64,000 bases of DNA from Coptis chinensis (GCA_015680905.1 CM027382.1:14853501-14917500); one strand, 5' to 3'. Shown: positions 45,829 through 59,046, numbered from the stretch's first letter. The notes: generated by a model from the sequence alone, not told the origin. Numbers and translations are program-made.

Positions 45829-46959
45829 TTAACTTCGAAAGAATCTTGCCTGTTCCTTCAACAGAACGGACCTAGAGTCACCCATATAGACCTTTTCATC
45901 TTTCACTAGTATGTAGTCCGAGAAGGCTTCAACATCACCACAGACGTGGCGGGTGGCACCAGAATCTAGTACCCAGTTCTTCTTCCTAGTGGCCATGAAC
46001 ACTTGTGACACCACAGCAGCAATAATATCATCTCCCTCAACTAGATTAGCATTGGGAGGATCATCAGTGTCTTTCTTGTGTCTGCACTGAAAAGCCCTAT
46101 GTCCAGGTTTACCACAAACATAACAATTTCCATTGCCAGTACCACTCCTTTTAAAAGAAGTCCCTTTGACCTTGAAATTCTTATTTTTGTTGTACTTCTG
46201 CTTTTTAGAGGTTTTGTTAGATTTGCTAGGATTACCTTCAATGATATTGGCTTTAGAATGAAATTCCTTAGACAACACCTCATCCCGAGTCTTGTTCTTT
46301 TCATCTATGTGAATGTGAATGATCACATCCTCAAGAGTCATCTGCTTACGCTTATGCTTCATACTATTTTTATAGTGTTTCCAAGACTCGGGGAGTTTCT
46401 CAATCAAACATCGAGCAACAAAGGTTTCGGGTAAATTAATACCCTCAGTTTTCAAATCATTAATCAGCATATGAAAATCATGGATTTGAGACGTTACATC
46501 TCTATCCTCTCTCATATGAAACTGTAGAAAAGTCCCAATAGCATATTTCTGAGTACCAGCATCCTCTATTATGTATTTCTTGTTCAAACTCTCCCATATA
46601 TCATGTGCATTCTTATTTGAACAATAAATATCAAAAATTTCATTGGACAAGGTACTCAAAATAGCATGACGACATACCTTATTCCCATTGAGCCAAGCAG
46701 CTTGATTTCTTTCGAAATCATTAGAACCCTCCATGGGTGCTGTATCAGTGAGATACCTTGCATAGTTGAGTACATCTAGGGCTGTGAACACCCTTTCTCT
46801 CCATCGCTTGAAGTGTGAACCGTTGAAGGATTCAATCTTTGACACATTGGGTAAGTTGCGAGCATTCAAGAGGGTGCAAAGATCTCTCATAGGCGAAGTA
46901 ACTTCCATGACTCGAGCATTGGTTTCTTTGATCGGGCGTGGTGTCAACAGTGTAGACAT
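45829..46959 (-). CDS. Copia 2 gag-protease start, open frame
   Basis: A 376-codon frame. Order: N-terminal gag (IESFNGSHFKRWRERVFTAL, LNYARYLTDTAP), the gag core (IWESLNKKYIIEDAGTQKYA, FHMREDRDVTSQIHDFHMLI, LPESWKHYKNSMKHKRKQMT), a Lys/Asn-rich linker, a zinc knuckle (CYVCGKPGHRAFQC, about residues 281-294) and the protease active site (WVLDSGATRHVCGD, about 334-347). It breaks off at KEQARFFRS shortly after the protease start, where the family continues into integrase. The gag itself looks intact and could still be translated, but the 5' LTR promoter is damaged. Confidence 0.93.
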   Translation of the reverse strand: MSTLLTPRPIKETNARVMEVTSPMRDLCTLLNARNLPNVSKIESFNGSHFKRWRERVFTALDVLNYARYLTDTAPMEGSNDFERNQAAWLNGNKVCRHAILSTLSNEIFDIYCSNKNAHDIWESLNKKYIIEDAGTQKYAIGTFLQFHMREDRDVTSQIHDFHMLINDLKTEGINLPETFVARCLIEKLPESWKHYKNSMKHKRKQMTLEDVIIHIHIDEKNKTRDEVLSKEFHSKANIIEGNPSKSNKTSKKQKYNKNKNFKVKGTSFKRSGTGNGNCYVCGKPGHRAFQCRHKKDTDDPPNANLVEGDDIIAAVVSQVFMATRKKNWVLDSGATRHVCGDVEAFSDYILVKDEKVYMGDSRSVLLKEQARFFRS

Positions 46960-46978
46960 CTTGTTCTTTCCTTAAGAT

Positions 46979-48320
46979 TGTTGTATGCGGATAAAAGAAA
47001 ACAATAGAAGACAAGGACGTAATAACAGTAATAATAACCAAGGCGCCAGATAGTCAGTCCTTAAGGAAAGATTTCCCGCCTTCCAATGGTGCGTAAAGGC
47101 AACAAGCGATGCGTCTTCCTCACAGGATTCAATGGTTAACAGCAGCCTGACTTTGCACTAGAACAGACTACCCTCTAGAACAGCAATATAACTCTCTCTG
47201 GCGGTTGACAGGAAGAAGAGAATAGAAGAAGAATAAAGCAATCAATGGTTTCTGTTTCTCTGATTCGTTTGGGTTGGGATGAAGGGATGTGTATTCACGA
47301 TTTCTGGTTTTCTCTTGGATTGGATTCGCTGGTGTAGGAGTGTAAAAAAAAACCGTTGACCCATCATCCGGTAGGGTACCCGGTCTTCACCCGCCACCCA
47401 AACCCGCATCGACCCGAAAATAGACCCGCCCCGCCCCGCCACTGTTTTTATGTGGTCGGGCTATGGGTGTAGGTTCTATGTTCAAACCCGACCAGTCAAG
47501 CCGCCCAACCCGCACCGTGTCAAAAGCCGTTGACCCACACAATTTCAAGACTCTAACTCTAATATTTTTGTATTTTGTTTATAATTTCTTTTAACTTTTG
47601 TAGAAATTTGAGAGATATGAATACAAACTTATGAGTTCAACATCAATTTCACATATTCAAGTTTGAACATTTGGAAAATATCAAAAATTCAAATTCAACT
47701 TTCGAATTTTGGAGAAGATAAATCATTCATCCTTGTATTCATTTTGAATTCTTTTAGTTTATATTTTATTGTTTTGTACCATAAAATATAAACTAAATAT
47801 GAAAATATGGTAAATCATTCATCCTCGCTCCCATCTTCATTTTATCATGCTATGGAAAATAATCAATTTACAAATGGTAAATCACGATAAATAAGTTTCA
47901 AATTAACAAATATGGTTTTGGATTCAAATTCAAGTTTTTTTATTTTTGTTTATTTTTTATTGATTGATTCCATTTTTTCTCTATGCTGTGAATTGGAAAT
48001 ATATATAATTTCCACCCGACCCGCACCGTAAGCTGACCCAACGGGCCGGGTGATGGTACTAAGACATGACACTTCAACCCGCCCCGCCCCGTCACACCTC
48101 TCAGAGTCGGTTTGGGCCCGAACCCGACACGACGCGGCTTGGTACGGGCGCATGTGTGGCTTTGGGTGAGTCTTCCCTCCTAACACAAAAGCCTTTGTAC
48201 CCTAAGGGCACGCCTTTATGTTGGAGGAATTTCTCATATACCTCACTTGCTAGTGGTGGTTCATCAATGTGGGACTAAATAACACACAAGTATTTTGAAA
48301 TACTCTTGGAGATTCCAACA
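46979..48320 (-). repeat. Copia 2 5' LTR with inserted DNA, 1342 bp
   Basis: Matches the 3' LTR from TGTTGTATG through GGATTGGATTCGCTGGTGTA (47336), then departs until ACACCTCTCAGAGTCGG (48094), after which it matches again to GGAGATTCCAACA. The 159-base segment that holds the TATA box in the 3' LTR is absent here; about 756 bases of unrelated DNA take its place. Confidence 0.9.
47337..48092. mobile_element. hAT-like non-autonomous insertion in the copia 5' LTR
   Basis: Ends read TAGGAGTGTAAA on the left and, reverse complemented, GAGAGGTGTGACGGGGC on the right. Both ends are rich in CCCGCC and CCCGACCC, and CCATCATCCGG near the left pairs with CCGGGTGATGG near the right. GTGTAA-type ends with GC-rich subterminal parts and an AT-rich core suggest a hAT MITE. 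An exact 8-bp target duplication is not visible because the host LTR is deleted at the site, so the class is tentative. Confidence 0.5.
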
Positions 48321-48325
48321 TGATC

Positions 48326-49984
48326 AACAAGGTGGATATATTCCAAATTGCCCAAGTTATTTGGTATACATGATTAGGTTAACTGCTCTTCTCTTCTGTT
48401 GTATCATAAGTTGACTTGACCTATTCATAGGAGTCATAGGGTATGATTTCATACTAAAATTTGGCCTTACATGTAAACAAAGTGCTGTATCTAAAACTTG
48501 ACGAGAATTTCACTACCCCTGCTTCATTTAAAAATGTTTTCGAGTGCACATAAAACCTGTTTTCCATCATGTAATGAATGTGCTTTATACTAAAATATAT
48601 ATAATCATCTTACAGGAAGAATTCCAATTGGCATTGTTCAAGACAAACAAGAAGGAAAGCTTATTCGCAGATCGGGTATTCTCCATGTCCAAGTTTTTTC
48701 CTTTTTTTTTTGTTTTATTATTATTCAAATTGTTTGGAATCCAGGAGTGACAATTGATCCAAAGGCAAAATCATCTAATGAAAAAAGTTGACAGGACCAG
48801 AAATTTAATTCGACTACATTGGTAATAAGCTTTTTTCTTTTTTACCAAGTAAGCTAGGGGAGGTAGACTCTCACCTGCATATATAATTAAAGTCTTTGAT
48901 ACATTGGTAATAAGCTTTAATTGTTTATAAACCTCTATAATTTGAGCAGTTCATTCTTCCTTAATTAATCATGTGCATGATTAGTCGAGGCAATTTAAAA
49001 GCTCCATACTTGCCACACATGAATTGTCCAAGTAGAAAGCTATGATAGTAGACATCTACGACAACACAAATATTGAATTGCCACGCATAAATTGTTCATA
49101 ATGGAAGGAAGTTGTCCCGGTAAGAGGATCCCTCCACACGCAACTTTGAATGACAGTCCAAAAGGAATTTAGTTTACAACAATCCTTAGTTTGCAGATTA
49201 GTGATGGTGTGGGAGTGGTGCAGGTTTTGGATGATAAAAAGTTAAAGGTTGAAGGTTGAAGGTTCAGACTGGGCTGTATTGCTTTTGGTGGCTTCATCTT
49301 CTTTTGATGGACCATTTACCAAGCCAGTGGATTCGGTTTCTTCCCGAAAACAGAGAAAACAACCTCTTTAGGTAGGCTCTTCTCCTCCTCTCCATCCCAT
49401 CCTGTTCTCCTTCTTCCACACTTTCTCTATACCATATGTTGTTTGACAAAATGCCAAGCAATATTCTAGTGAGAATGTTCCTTTCAAATATGTGCAATTA
49501 ATTATTCCTGATTAGTATGATTAGTACTGTTGTTTAACAACACTGTATTGTTTCGTTTATAGCAGCTCTTCTTCTTTGTATTAGATATAGTAGAGTTGAT
49601 TGATATGTTTGTATCTTTTTTCAGTTGCAGCTCAAAATGAAGGCAACCACTGTATAAGCTTGGATCTTCTATTGATTGATGAATATGTATGTATCTATGA
49701 CTTTATGCTTTTTTTGAGTACAGTAGGGTGACATATATTTTAAGTTGCAGTCCTTTGTCAAGGTTTAAATGCTTTAAATGACCGCCACTCATATACCTTG
49801 CTCACTTCTTCACTGGATAGTATTTTTTGTTGTTCTTCATTTACTTAACTATTTTTCCATTTGGTTTTATTAATTATCAGTTCTTACTGCATATTAACTT
49901 TTCTACTTCAAACAGTAAAAGAAGTAAAGAGCAACAACACTTGATTCCTCCAATAGATAGACACATGCAACATATATACACTTA
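48326..49984. other. Intergenic or intronic, no firm gene
   Basis: A possible coding trace on the plus strand near 48618-48695 reads [20 protein letters not shown] after an acceptor-like TTACAG, but it is not recognised and has no clear partner exons. The rest is AT-rich with T tracts (for example 48695-48720). Confidence 0.45.
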
Positions 49985-51345
<1,361 letters not shown>

Positions 51346-51750
51346 CGATTAGCCAACAGTGTTTGTTAAAAACTAGCCAGCTTAGATGTATATAAGTAGA
51401 AGAAGTGAATAGTTAGTAAATTTCCACAAAGTAGTACATAAATTAAACATATCTTATTTTCATGAGCATATCACAAGGGAATGTTATAAGGCCTTCATTA
51501 TTGACATTAAACCTCAGACTGGCCCAAAACACTAAGTGCTTAAAAATCTACCTTTAGTTCATTTCCTTAAAGGATCAACACGACAATGTAACAGTGTACT
51601 TACTCGAGCCCAAAATGTCCAGATCCTCCGATAAATCAATTAATATTTGTCTTTTTAGTGTTATAAAATATGTTAATAAATATATATTTTTTAATAATAA
51701 AGTGGATTTTTTTATTAATAACGAGTTTTGTTGTTTGTTGTTTGTTTATT
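51346..51750. other. Flank of the MULE, no gene seen
   Basis: AT-rich sequence between the ISWI fragment and the MULE left end. No recognisable feature. Confidence 0.6.
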
Positions 51751-52332
51751 TTTATTTTTCACTTAATTGGCATAGTATACAACGTATCTATACATGTTTT
51801 TGCACTTTGGATACTATACAATTTTCTAGGCACTAAACTACATTGTACTATCAAAAAAAATTTCAGTTGCGACTGGGCAAATATTCCGCCAAAATCTGTT
51901 TGACGTGGCCAAATTTGGAGGTTTTATAATCCTATGTGGAGACATGTCATTTTATTTATTATAAAAACGCGTGTTTACATTTGCCACAAAAAGTCAATAG
52001 CCAACAAGCATTTCCCGTGATTTTCCTCTTAACTTTTCCCTCTCTTTTGATTAGCTTCAAAAATTGGAGATTTCATCAAAACCCTAATTGACCAAAATTT
52101 GTTGTCTTTAAGATTAAATTGTCTAATTCACACAAACCCTAACCTATATAAAACACGTAAAACCCCCTAACCTTCTTTTGCGGCAATCGTGAATCTAGTC
52201 CATATTAAAGTAAGTTAATGTTTTTATTCTTAAGTTAATGTTTTTATATTGTTGTCGGCTATTATACATGAATATTATACTATGATTGTTGTTATATTAT
52301 TGATATATTGTTGCTAAATTACTGCAAAGTGG

Positions 52333-54811
52333 AACAGTTGTAATTAATCTCCATCATGGGGGTTCATTTGTTACTAGTCCAGACCTTCGTTACCTTGGTG
52401 GTAGGATAGAGTGCTTGGACAATATTGATCCGGATAGGTTTGGATATTTTGATTTAAAATCAATGGTGGAGGAGTTGGGGTATTATAATGTGAATAAAAT
52501 GCACTATGGTCAAGCCAGCAGTAAGGGTTATATGTTAATTTTTGATGATACTAGTATTATGAAAATGCCGCAAAAACTAGCTAGTATGGGAATAGAATTG
52601 AGGTATACATTGAACATGATGTTGAGGTGGATTCAAGTGAACAAAATGTTGTGCATGATATTGAAGTAGTTGAGTTAGAGAATGGAGAAGACATTGAGAT
52701 ACAAACTCAGTTACAGAGTGATAAGGTTTGTATTTCAGATGATAATGAGTCAGATGAGGAAGATTTTAGGTTTGAGGATTTGCCTGAATTGTCTGATAAT
52801 GATGAGGAGCTTATTGAAGTTAGGAAAATGATAAAGAAAAAAAACGAAAAAGACTTGAAAGAATGAAATCAATTTGGGATGATGGTGATCATGAACCTGA
52901 AGTGAATGGTACTGGAGCTGAGCAAGCAATGAATGCTGAAGGTGATGATGATGTTGAAGCAATGAACACTAGTACTGGTGCTGTAGCAGTGGATGGGCTT
53001 TATGTTGATGAAGGCAACAATGTGTTTATTAGTGATGATGAAGTTGACCATGGGGATGTTGATAGTGACTATATAGATTCAAGTGATTATGAAAGTCCAG
53101 ATACTGATGAGGATGATGGTATTAGAAAAACCAAGAAGTTTAGGTACCCTAGTTTTGATCCCAAGACTGATGTATTTCATGTGCAACCAAGACTAGGGAT
53201 GGTGTTTGCATCCCCTAATCAGCTCAAAGATTGTTTGAAGGATTTTGCAGTTGCTCATGGGTACCAACTTTGGTTGAAGTTAAACAACCAGAAAAGAATC
53301 CTTGCATTATGTGCTGAGGATTGCCCATTTAGACTATATGCTAGTTGGATGACAAGCAAGAGAAGCTTCCAGATAAAGTCCTATATAGAAGAACATAAGT
53401 GTTCAAGGATATTTGATGTCCAGATTGCTAACTGTAAATGGATTGCTAGGATATATGGAGAGAAGATACTGAAGTATCCTAAAATGAAATTGAAGGATTT
53501 GAAAGAGCATATTATGCACAAGTTTAAGCTTGATGTGACATTGTGTCAGTGTAGCAGAGCTAAGCGCAAAGTTCTAGATGCAGTGGAAAATAGGTTGGCT
53601 GGTGTATATGCAAAGTTGTGGGACTACCAATTTGAACTAAGAAGGAGTAATCCTGGGAGTACTATTGAGATAGAATTATTTCATCCTACACCTAATGAAC
53701 CTGCAGTGTTCAAGCGCATGTATATAGGGTTTGCTGCACTTATAAATGCATGGAAGAGTGGTTGCAGACCAATTATTGGAGTTGATGGATGTTTCTTGAA
53801 GGGGTACTGCAAGGGGGAGCTATTGGCAGCCATTGGTAGAGATGCAAACAATCAAATGTTCCCAATAGCATGGGCAGTTGTAGAAGTGGAAAACTCAGAT
53901 AGTTGGATGTGGTTTTTGGATTTGCTGATGCAAGACTTGGGTTATAGTGAGGGTCAGGGTCTTGGGTTGACTATTATTAGTGACCAGCAAAAGGGTCTTG
54001 TACAAGTGATAAAAGACTATTTGCCTTTTTCGAAAGCAATGAAATTGTGCCGCATATGTATATGCCAATTTCAAGAAGACATTCCCCCGGTTTACTGATA
54101 AGTTTCTGTTTGGAAGGCTAGCAAATGTGGGACTCCTCAAAGAGTTTGAACAAAACATGGATGAAATGAAAAAGTATTCTGAGGATGCATATCACCACTG
54201 CATGGTGAAGCAAAACCCAAGACAGTGGTCAAGAGCTTTTTTTAGCATGTTTCCTTGTTCGGATTCTGTTGACAACAACATATGCGAGACATTTAACTCA
54301 ACAATAGTGGAAGCAAGGGAAAAGAACATCATAGAAATGCTTGAGGATATCAGATTGCAAGTAATGGCTAGAATGCAAAAGAAGATTGCAGCAATGGCTA
54401 ACTGGAAGACTGCCTTTTGTCCTATTATAATGCAAAAGTTAGAAAAAAAATAAAGAAGATCATAGGTTTTGGGTTGCACATTACAATGGAAGCAACTCAT
54501 TTGAGGCCAGGAAGAACAAATATGAGGCCTTTACTGTGGATGCAACTGCTATGAGATGCAGCTGTAGAATGTGGGAAATGAATGGCATCCCATGTCCACA
54601 TGCCATTTCAGTTATGTATTATCTCAACATTGATCCATTGCAGCATGTATCTAGTTGGTATAGTGTGGCAGAGTACAAGAAGATATATAGTCATGTGTTA
54701 CCTTTGAATGGTCAAAACATGTGGCATAGGACAAAAGGCACTATTTTGCCTCCCATAGCAAGGAGGATGCCCGCGTACCCAAGAAGAATAGAAGGAAGGA
54801 AGGAAGAGTAG
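52333..54811 (+). pseudogene. MULE transposase (mudrA-like), frameshifted
   Basis: Starts with a PB1-like N-terminal domain (NLHHGGSFVTSPDLRYLGGR, 52333-52600), then shifts frame into an acidic linker (DNESDEEDFRFEDLPELSDN). 52863-54098 (411 codons) holds a second acidic linker, the Mutator-type DNA-binding domain (LKDCLKDFAVAHGYQLWLK, CAEDCPFRLYASW, SYIEEHKCSRIF) and the MULE catalytic domain (PIIGVDGCFLKGYCKGELLA, first Asp; LTIISDQQKGLVQVI, second Asp). A shift at about 54040 leads to ANFKKTFPRFTDKFLFGRLA and SVDNNICETFNSTIVEAREK. A further shift leads to the SWIM zinc finger (MRCSCRMWEMNGIPCPHAIS) at 54536-54811. All domains are in the right order, so about four small indels separate it from a working gene. 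Decay or sequencing error could explain them; several shifts favour decay. Confidence 0.93.
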
Positions 54812-57300
54812 CATGGGAAACCCAAAAGAGTGACACAAGTGGGAACTGGAAGAGTGACGTAAGACAAGGCTTCTCAACTATGCAGAAGGGGTAGGAAAAT
54901 GCATTGTTCTAGATGCAATAGTGAGGAACACAACATAAGGTCATGCAAGTCTACGTACCCACCACTTAGAAAGAAACAAGTGAGTATGCATTTGTCTTTT
55001 ACTTTTATAAGTTATTTTTACAAGTGGTTTTGATTGTATTTAAATATGTTAATATAATATTAGGTGAGGAAGAAGAAAGGAGAAGTGAATAATGTCCCAA
55101 AATTGAGGATGCAACTAATGAAGGGCCAACTAATGTAACAAATGAGAATGGCAAGAATGAAGGTAGGTGTACAAAAGCGCGAGATACAAGGGGTAGAGGT
55201 CAAAGAGGGAGAGGAAGAAGGGAACCAGTCCTATAGGCTTTGAGTATACACTAGTCCCGAAGGAGAAACTTACATCAATGTGAGTCTTCTAATATATTTA
55301 ATGTATTTTTCATTTATTATATTTTGTGCATTATCTTATTCATAGTGTATTATGTGTAGATCTGCTTCAAGATTGACACCCTTGAATTCAAATGAACCAT
55401 CTCCAAGTAATGAAGGGCCAAGTACTTTTAATGATGATGAGTGCAACTAATCGCAACCAAGTACAAGGGGTAGAGGTACAAGGGGTAAAGGTACAAGGGG
55501 CTAGGGGAAAGAAAGAGGAAGAGGAAGAGGAAGCAATGAGCCATTCATCGTTCCACTTGGTGTAAACACTAATACTATTGAAAGAGAAGTTGACATCAAT
55601 GTGGAGTGTTTTAGTTTAGTTTTTTCAATAAATTAGTTTGAGTGCATTGGCTTATTCATTGTGCATGACTGTATGTAGACCAAGATTAGTCGCTCCACTT
55701 GCACCAAAGAGTAATGTTTGGAGTACACATATTACCTCCAACTGGAAGAAAATATTTTCATGTAAGTTATTACTTTAAGTTTTTTATTCATTTAAGTGTA
55801 TGCAATTTAAAATTTAGTTTAGTTTATGTCTTTATTCTTTAGTTTAGTTTGGTAAGTTTTTATTAATTATGCTTTATTTCTTATATAGCCACCACAAGAA
55901 AGGAGAGTTGTACAAAGGAAGACTTCAAGTGCAAGTGATCAAGTTGGAAGTAGTCAAGGGTCAAATAATACACCACTTGGAACTCAGGAATCAAGTGCTG
56001 CAAAGAGTACATCATAAGGCATCCCACGAATTATTTGGTAAAATTGATCTAGCTCATTTTGGTGTTTTAAGAGTGTATTAATGGTTTCTGTTTCAAACTT
56101 GTTGCTTTAATGAACAAGTGTCACGTTTTGTATATTTCTCTCAAATATGGTCATGCAAAGAACAAGTGTCATATTTTGAATGTAAGAAAACAGTTTTTTT
56201 TTCAAAGAGAATGCTTTAATGAACATATTGAAAACTGATTTGACTAATGTCTTGTAAATAGTGTTATAGTTTTAATTTTGGACTTTATAGTTGGTGATAA
56301 TTAATGGTGTTTGGTATGCAATCTATAAAACCATCCTAGAGGGGTAGAGGTCAGATGCAATAGGTTTAGATTCGAAAAACAATGCCCAAGGGGTCGATGA
56401 TCCATGTTGAGGGTAAAGGGAGAACCCAAAACTTTTGAAAGAGCATTGGTTGCAGTTTGGGACCTCATCAAAACAAAGGAGGGGAAGAGAGTGTTCATGG
56501 AGGTTGTTTATGAGAATGATGTTATTAATTTGAAGCCTTGTGATGACCGTGGAAGCGGTGTGCATCATTGAGCTGTTGGAAGAGGGAGAGTCAAGTCGAC
56601 CTAGAGAACCAAGTCCGTAAGTTCCACCTGATTCAACATAAGCTCGTGAAATCGCCAAGGTTACCAAAGCAGCAGTGAAAATGAAGCAAAGAAGGAGGGA
56701 ATCAAGACTACCAACACCATCCAAGCGGCAAGTTCAAGAGGTTATCCCTTGGTCTTTTCACGCTGCCGCAATCCCGGTTTTGTATGAAGTCCAAGAAGTT
56801 TAAGAAGTCTAAGTCTAAGAAGTGAACCGATGTTTGATGTGTTGAAGTGTTGAAGAAACCCGATGTTAGGTTTATCTAGGCAGTGTATTGTGTATTGTGT
56901 CTTGTTCTTGTTTCTATGTTTTGATGTTTTTTTAGCTTGGTTGTCTTGTTCTATGTTAAATTATCAAGTCTTTTTTTTTTTGATAAACTTTCCATATTAT
57001 ATATTAAGCCTTAACATGGATTAGGGACAATATATTAAGTTTAGAGTTTGTCTCCACCATACACATTGGCAGAGCTGTGTAGTGTAGTGATGTTTAACCC
57101 TGATACAGAAACTTAAAGCCACAGGTTTTTGTAACATGGTTACACAGGGTTTTCTGGTTTTTTTAAAGACCAAAGGCTACTATTAAACTTAAAGATACGT
57201 AACATTACGTAAAACCAGGCCATACAGAAACTTAATTCCATTTTCATTCCAACTCTACAAGCCACAGAAACTTAAAGATACAGAAACCAGATAACTCTAC
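54812..57300. other. MULE interior after the transposase, no firm gene
   Basis: Contains low-complexity coding-like stretches (GRGQRGRGRRE near 55195, repeated again near 55465-55530 as RGTRGKGTRG) that look like an Arg/Gly-rich tail of the transposase in broken frames. A plus-strand stretch near 56440-56560 reads ALVAVWDLIKTKEGKRVFME, unrecognised. 56940-57300 is AT-rich. Confidence 0.45.
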
Positions 57301-57323
57301 AACTTCATTCCATTTTCATTTTC

Positions 57324-57515
57324 ATTCAACTCATTACATTACAAAACCATGTTACGTAACATTACGAAACACGTAAAACCGTAGATTCAACTCATTACAT
57401 TACAAAACCATGTTACGTAACATTACGTAAAACACGTAATCCGAGAACTCTATAATTTCATTCCATTTTCATTCAACTCATTACATTACAAAACCATGTT
57501 ACGTAACATTCTGAA
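57324..57515. repeat. Three repeats containing a perfect 14-bp palindrome
   Basis: TTCAACTCATTACATTACAA followed by AACCATGTTACGTAACATT occurs three times, with the palindrome ATGTTACGTAACAT at 57349-57362, 57410-57423 and 57496-57509. Spacing is 61 and 86 bases. It sits beside the GRF ORF's 3' end, inside the MULE. Confidence 0.9.
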
Positions 57516-57534
57516 ACACAATGCACTTCACTTA

Positions 57535-57870
57535 TTAACCAAACAAATACTTGTAAAGCAAGAATACAATGACCAAAATCAAACAAGTTTTCTTAGATGC
57601 CTTATAATTCGGCATTCCAAAGTCAGTCACCTTTTTTTCAACTCGTTCTCTTTCTTCTCTCGAGTAAACAATTACATTCAATTTTCCTTGCAACTCCACC
57701 TTTTTCATGTTAGCTTCCTCCAAACTTTCTTTCAATTCCAAATCAATGAACCTTTGCTTTGTTGATTTTGGAACTTTGTCCTCCCAATCAAAGTAGCCAC
57801 AATCGTGAGTTTTGTAATTTGTACAACCAAAAAAAAATCTTCTTCCCAAATTTCCAAATGATTTTGACAT
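57535..57870 (-). CDS. GRF zinc-finger protein with coiled coil and C-terminal membrane segment
   Basis: A 111-codon minus-strand ORF, MSKSFGNLGRRFFFGCTNYK then THDCGYFDWEDKV, opposite to the transposase. In frame upstream of this Met is HAFCGEPSPLV (57903-57871), which completes a GRF-type zinc finger in which the first Cys of CxCG has become Ala. After the finger come a charged, probably coiled-coil stretch (LELKESLEEANMKKVEL, EERERVEKKV) and a hydrophobic end (KKTCLILVIVFLLYKYLFG) that could be a membrane anchor. Small GRF/coiled-coil/membrane proteins are common in plant genomes and often lie in or near transposons; their role is unknown. The upstream reading has no Met before a stop, so 57870 is the likely start. 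Confidence 0.7.
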   Translation of the reverse strand: MSKSFGNLGRRFFFGCTNYKTHDCGYFDWEDKVPKSTKQRFIDLELKESLEEANMKKVELQGKLNVIVYSREERERVEKKVTDFGMPNYKASKKTCLILVIVFLLYKYLFG

Positions 57871-58281
57871 TACTAAAGGAGATGGCTCTCCACAAAAAGC
57901 ATGAATGATTTGAATTGATAGAGGTGGATCTACATTTTGAACTATTCAAATTGATAGTTAGGGTTTCAAATTGAGAGTTAGGGTTTTCAAATTGAGGAAG
58001 AAGGTTAAACTTGCAATTGAGAGTTAGTGTTTCAAGTTTTCAAATTGAGGTACCACCAAGTCAATGTGTATTTCAAAAATGCCACATGTCTAGATGGCGG
58101 ACCATGGCATAAGTACGGTGGCCACATCAAGAAAAAAATTGACTGGAAATACTTCCAAGTCGCAGAAATGAAATTTTTTTGATAGTACAATGTAGTTTAG
58201 TGCCTAGAAAATTGTATAGTATCCAAAGTGCAAAAACATGTATAGTACATTGTATACTATGCCAATAAAGTGTTTATTTTT

Positions 58282-59046
58282 TATAACGAGTTTAAAAGAC
58301 AGATACAGCCCTGCCCTAAAAATCGGCCCTTAGTTCTCTAAAGCTATGACTATCAATTTTCAATCTGTGTCACTTGAAAACTCAATTAAAACTGTCGTAC
58401 ATTCATTCCCATTTGGACGGCCCACAACCGACGTGTCTTAAAACCAACTATTTCTTAAGTTTGTCCCTCTCGTTTGCAATTCTTAAAAATCAGAAGATAC
58501 CAAAACATCGATCACTCTTTCGCATGGTAAGTCCAACTCAAATTTATAATTGTTACAATGTTGGAACGTAGAATAATAGTTGTAAACCTTGTATTGTTGA
58601 TCTCAATCTCAATAGGAACAGAACAATAATAATTTATTTTAGATCCATGTCAGAGTTATTTATCCCGACTGAAATGTGTCTGGATAATTTGATTAAAAAA
58701 GTATGATGAAAAGAAACTAATTTGTTTTGCTGTTGATTCCGTTTTATTGGGTTCAGTTTGCAAATATGCGGGGATTTGTTCTTTCTCGGCTCTGTGGGTT
58801 TTTTATAATGTGGTTTATTATTAACCAAAGCAATTTATTTAATGAAAAATGGATCAAACGATTGGATAGATATTTTAGAATTATGTTACAATGTTTCAGA
58901 TTTACGAGAAATACTCAAATGAGAATTCGGTATTTACTGAAAAACTGTAACAGTCCTTATTCCTTAGTAAAAAGCCCATGGTCATTTAAGTAATTCAATA
59001 AAGAGACCCGAAACATTAAAAAAGAGGCGGGTACCACCAGAAGACC
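58282..59046. other. Intergenic upstream of the RNA-binding gene
   Basis: No recognisable coding or RNA gene. Probably includes the distal promoter of the gene at 59138. Confidence 0.55.

Larger units (their letters stand above)
41503..48325 (-). mobile_element. Copia element 2, complete ends, TSD TGATC
   Basis: The element spans 41508-48320 (6813 bp) on the minus strand, flanked by TGATC at 41503-41507 and 48321-48325. LTRs end TGTTGG and CAACA in its own direction. From right to left: 5' LTR, gag with zinc knuckle and protease, decayed integrase, RT, RNase H, polypurine tract, 3' LTR. Only 19 bases separate the 5' LTR from the gag ATG, and no initiator-Met primer site (TGGTATCAGAGC) is present. 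The integrase core is largely missing, so the copy is non-autonomous. Confidence 0.93.
51751..58281 (+). mobile_element. Mutator-like element (MULE), 6.5 kb, 9-bp duplication
   Basis: The element spans 51760-58272 with TTTATTTTT at 51751-51759 and again at 58273-58281, an exact 9-bp target duplication. TIRs of about 115 bp (51760-51874 and 58157-58272) begin CACTTAATTGGCATAGTATA on the left and CACTTTATTGGCATAGTATA on the right, reverse complemented. It carries a mudrA-type transposase on the plus strand, an opposite-strand GRF zinc-finger ORF near the right end, and a tandem repeat. The transposase is frameshifted, so this copy cannot move by itself. Confidence 0.95.
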
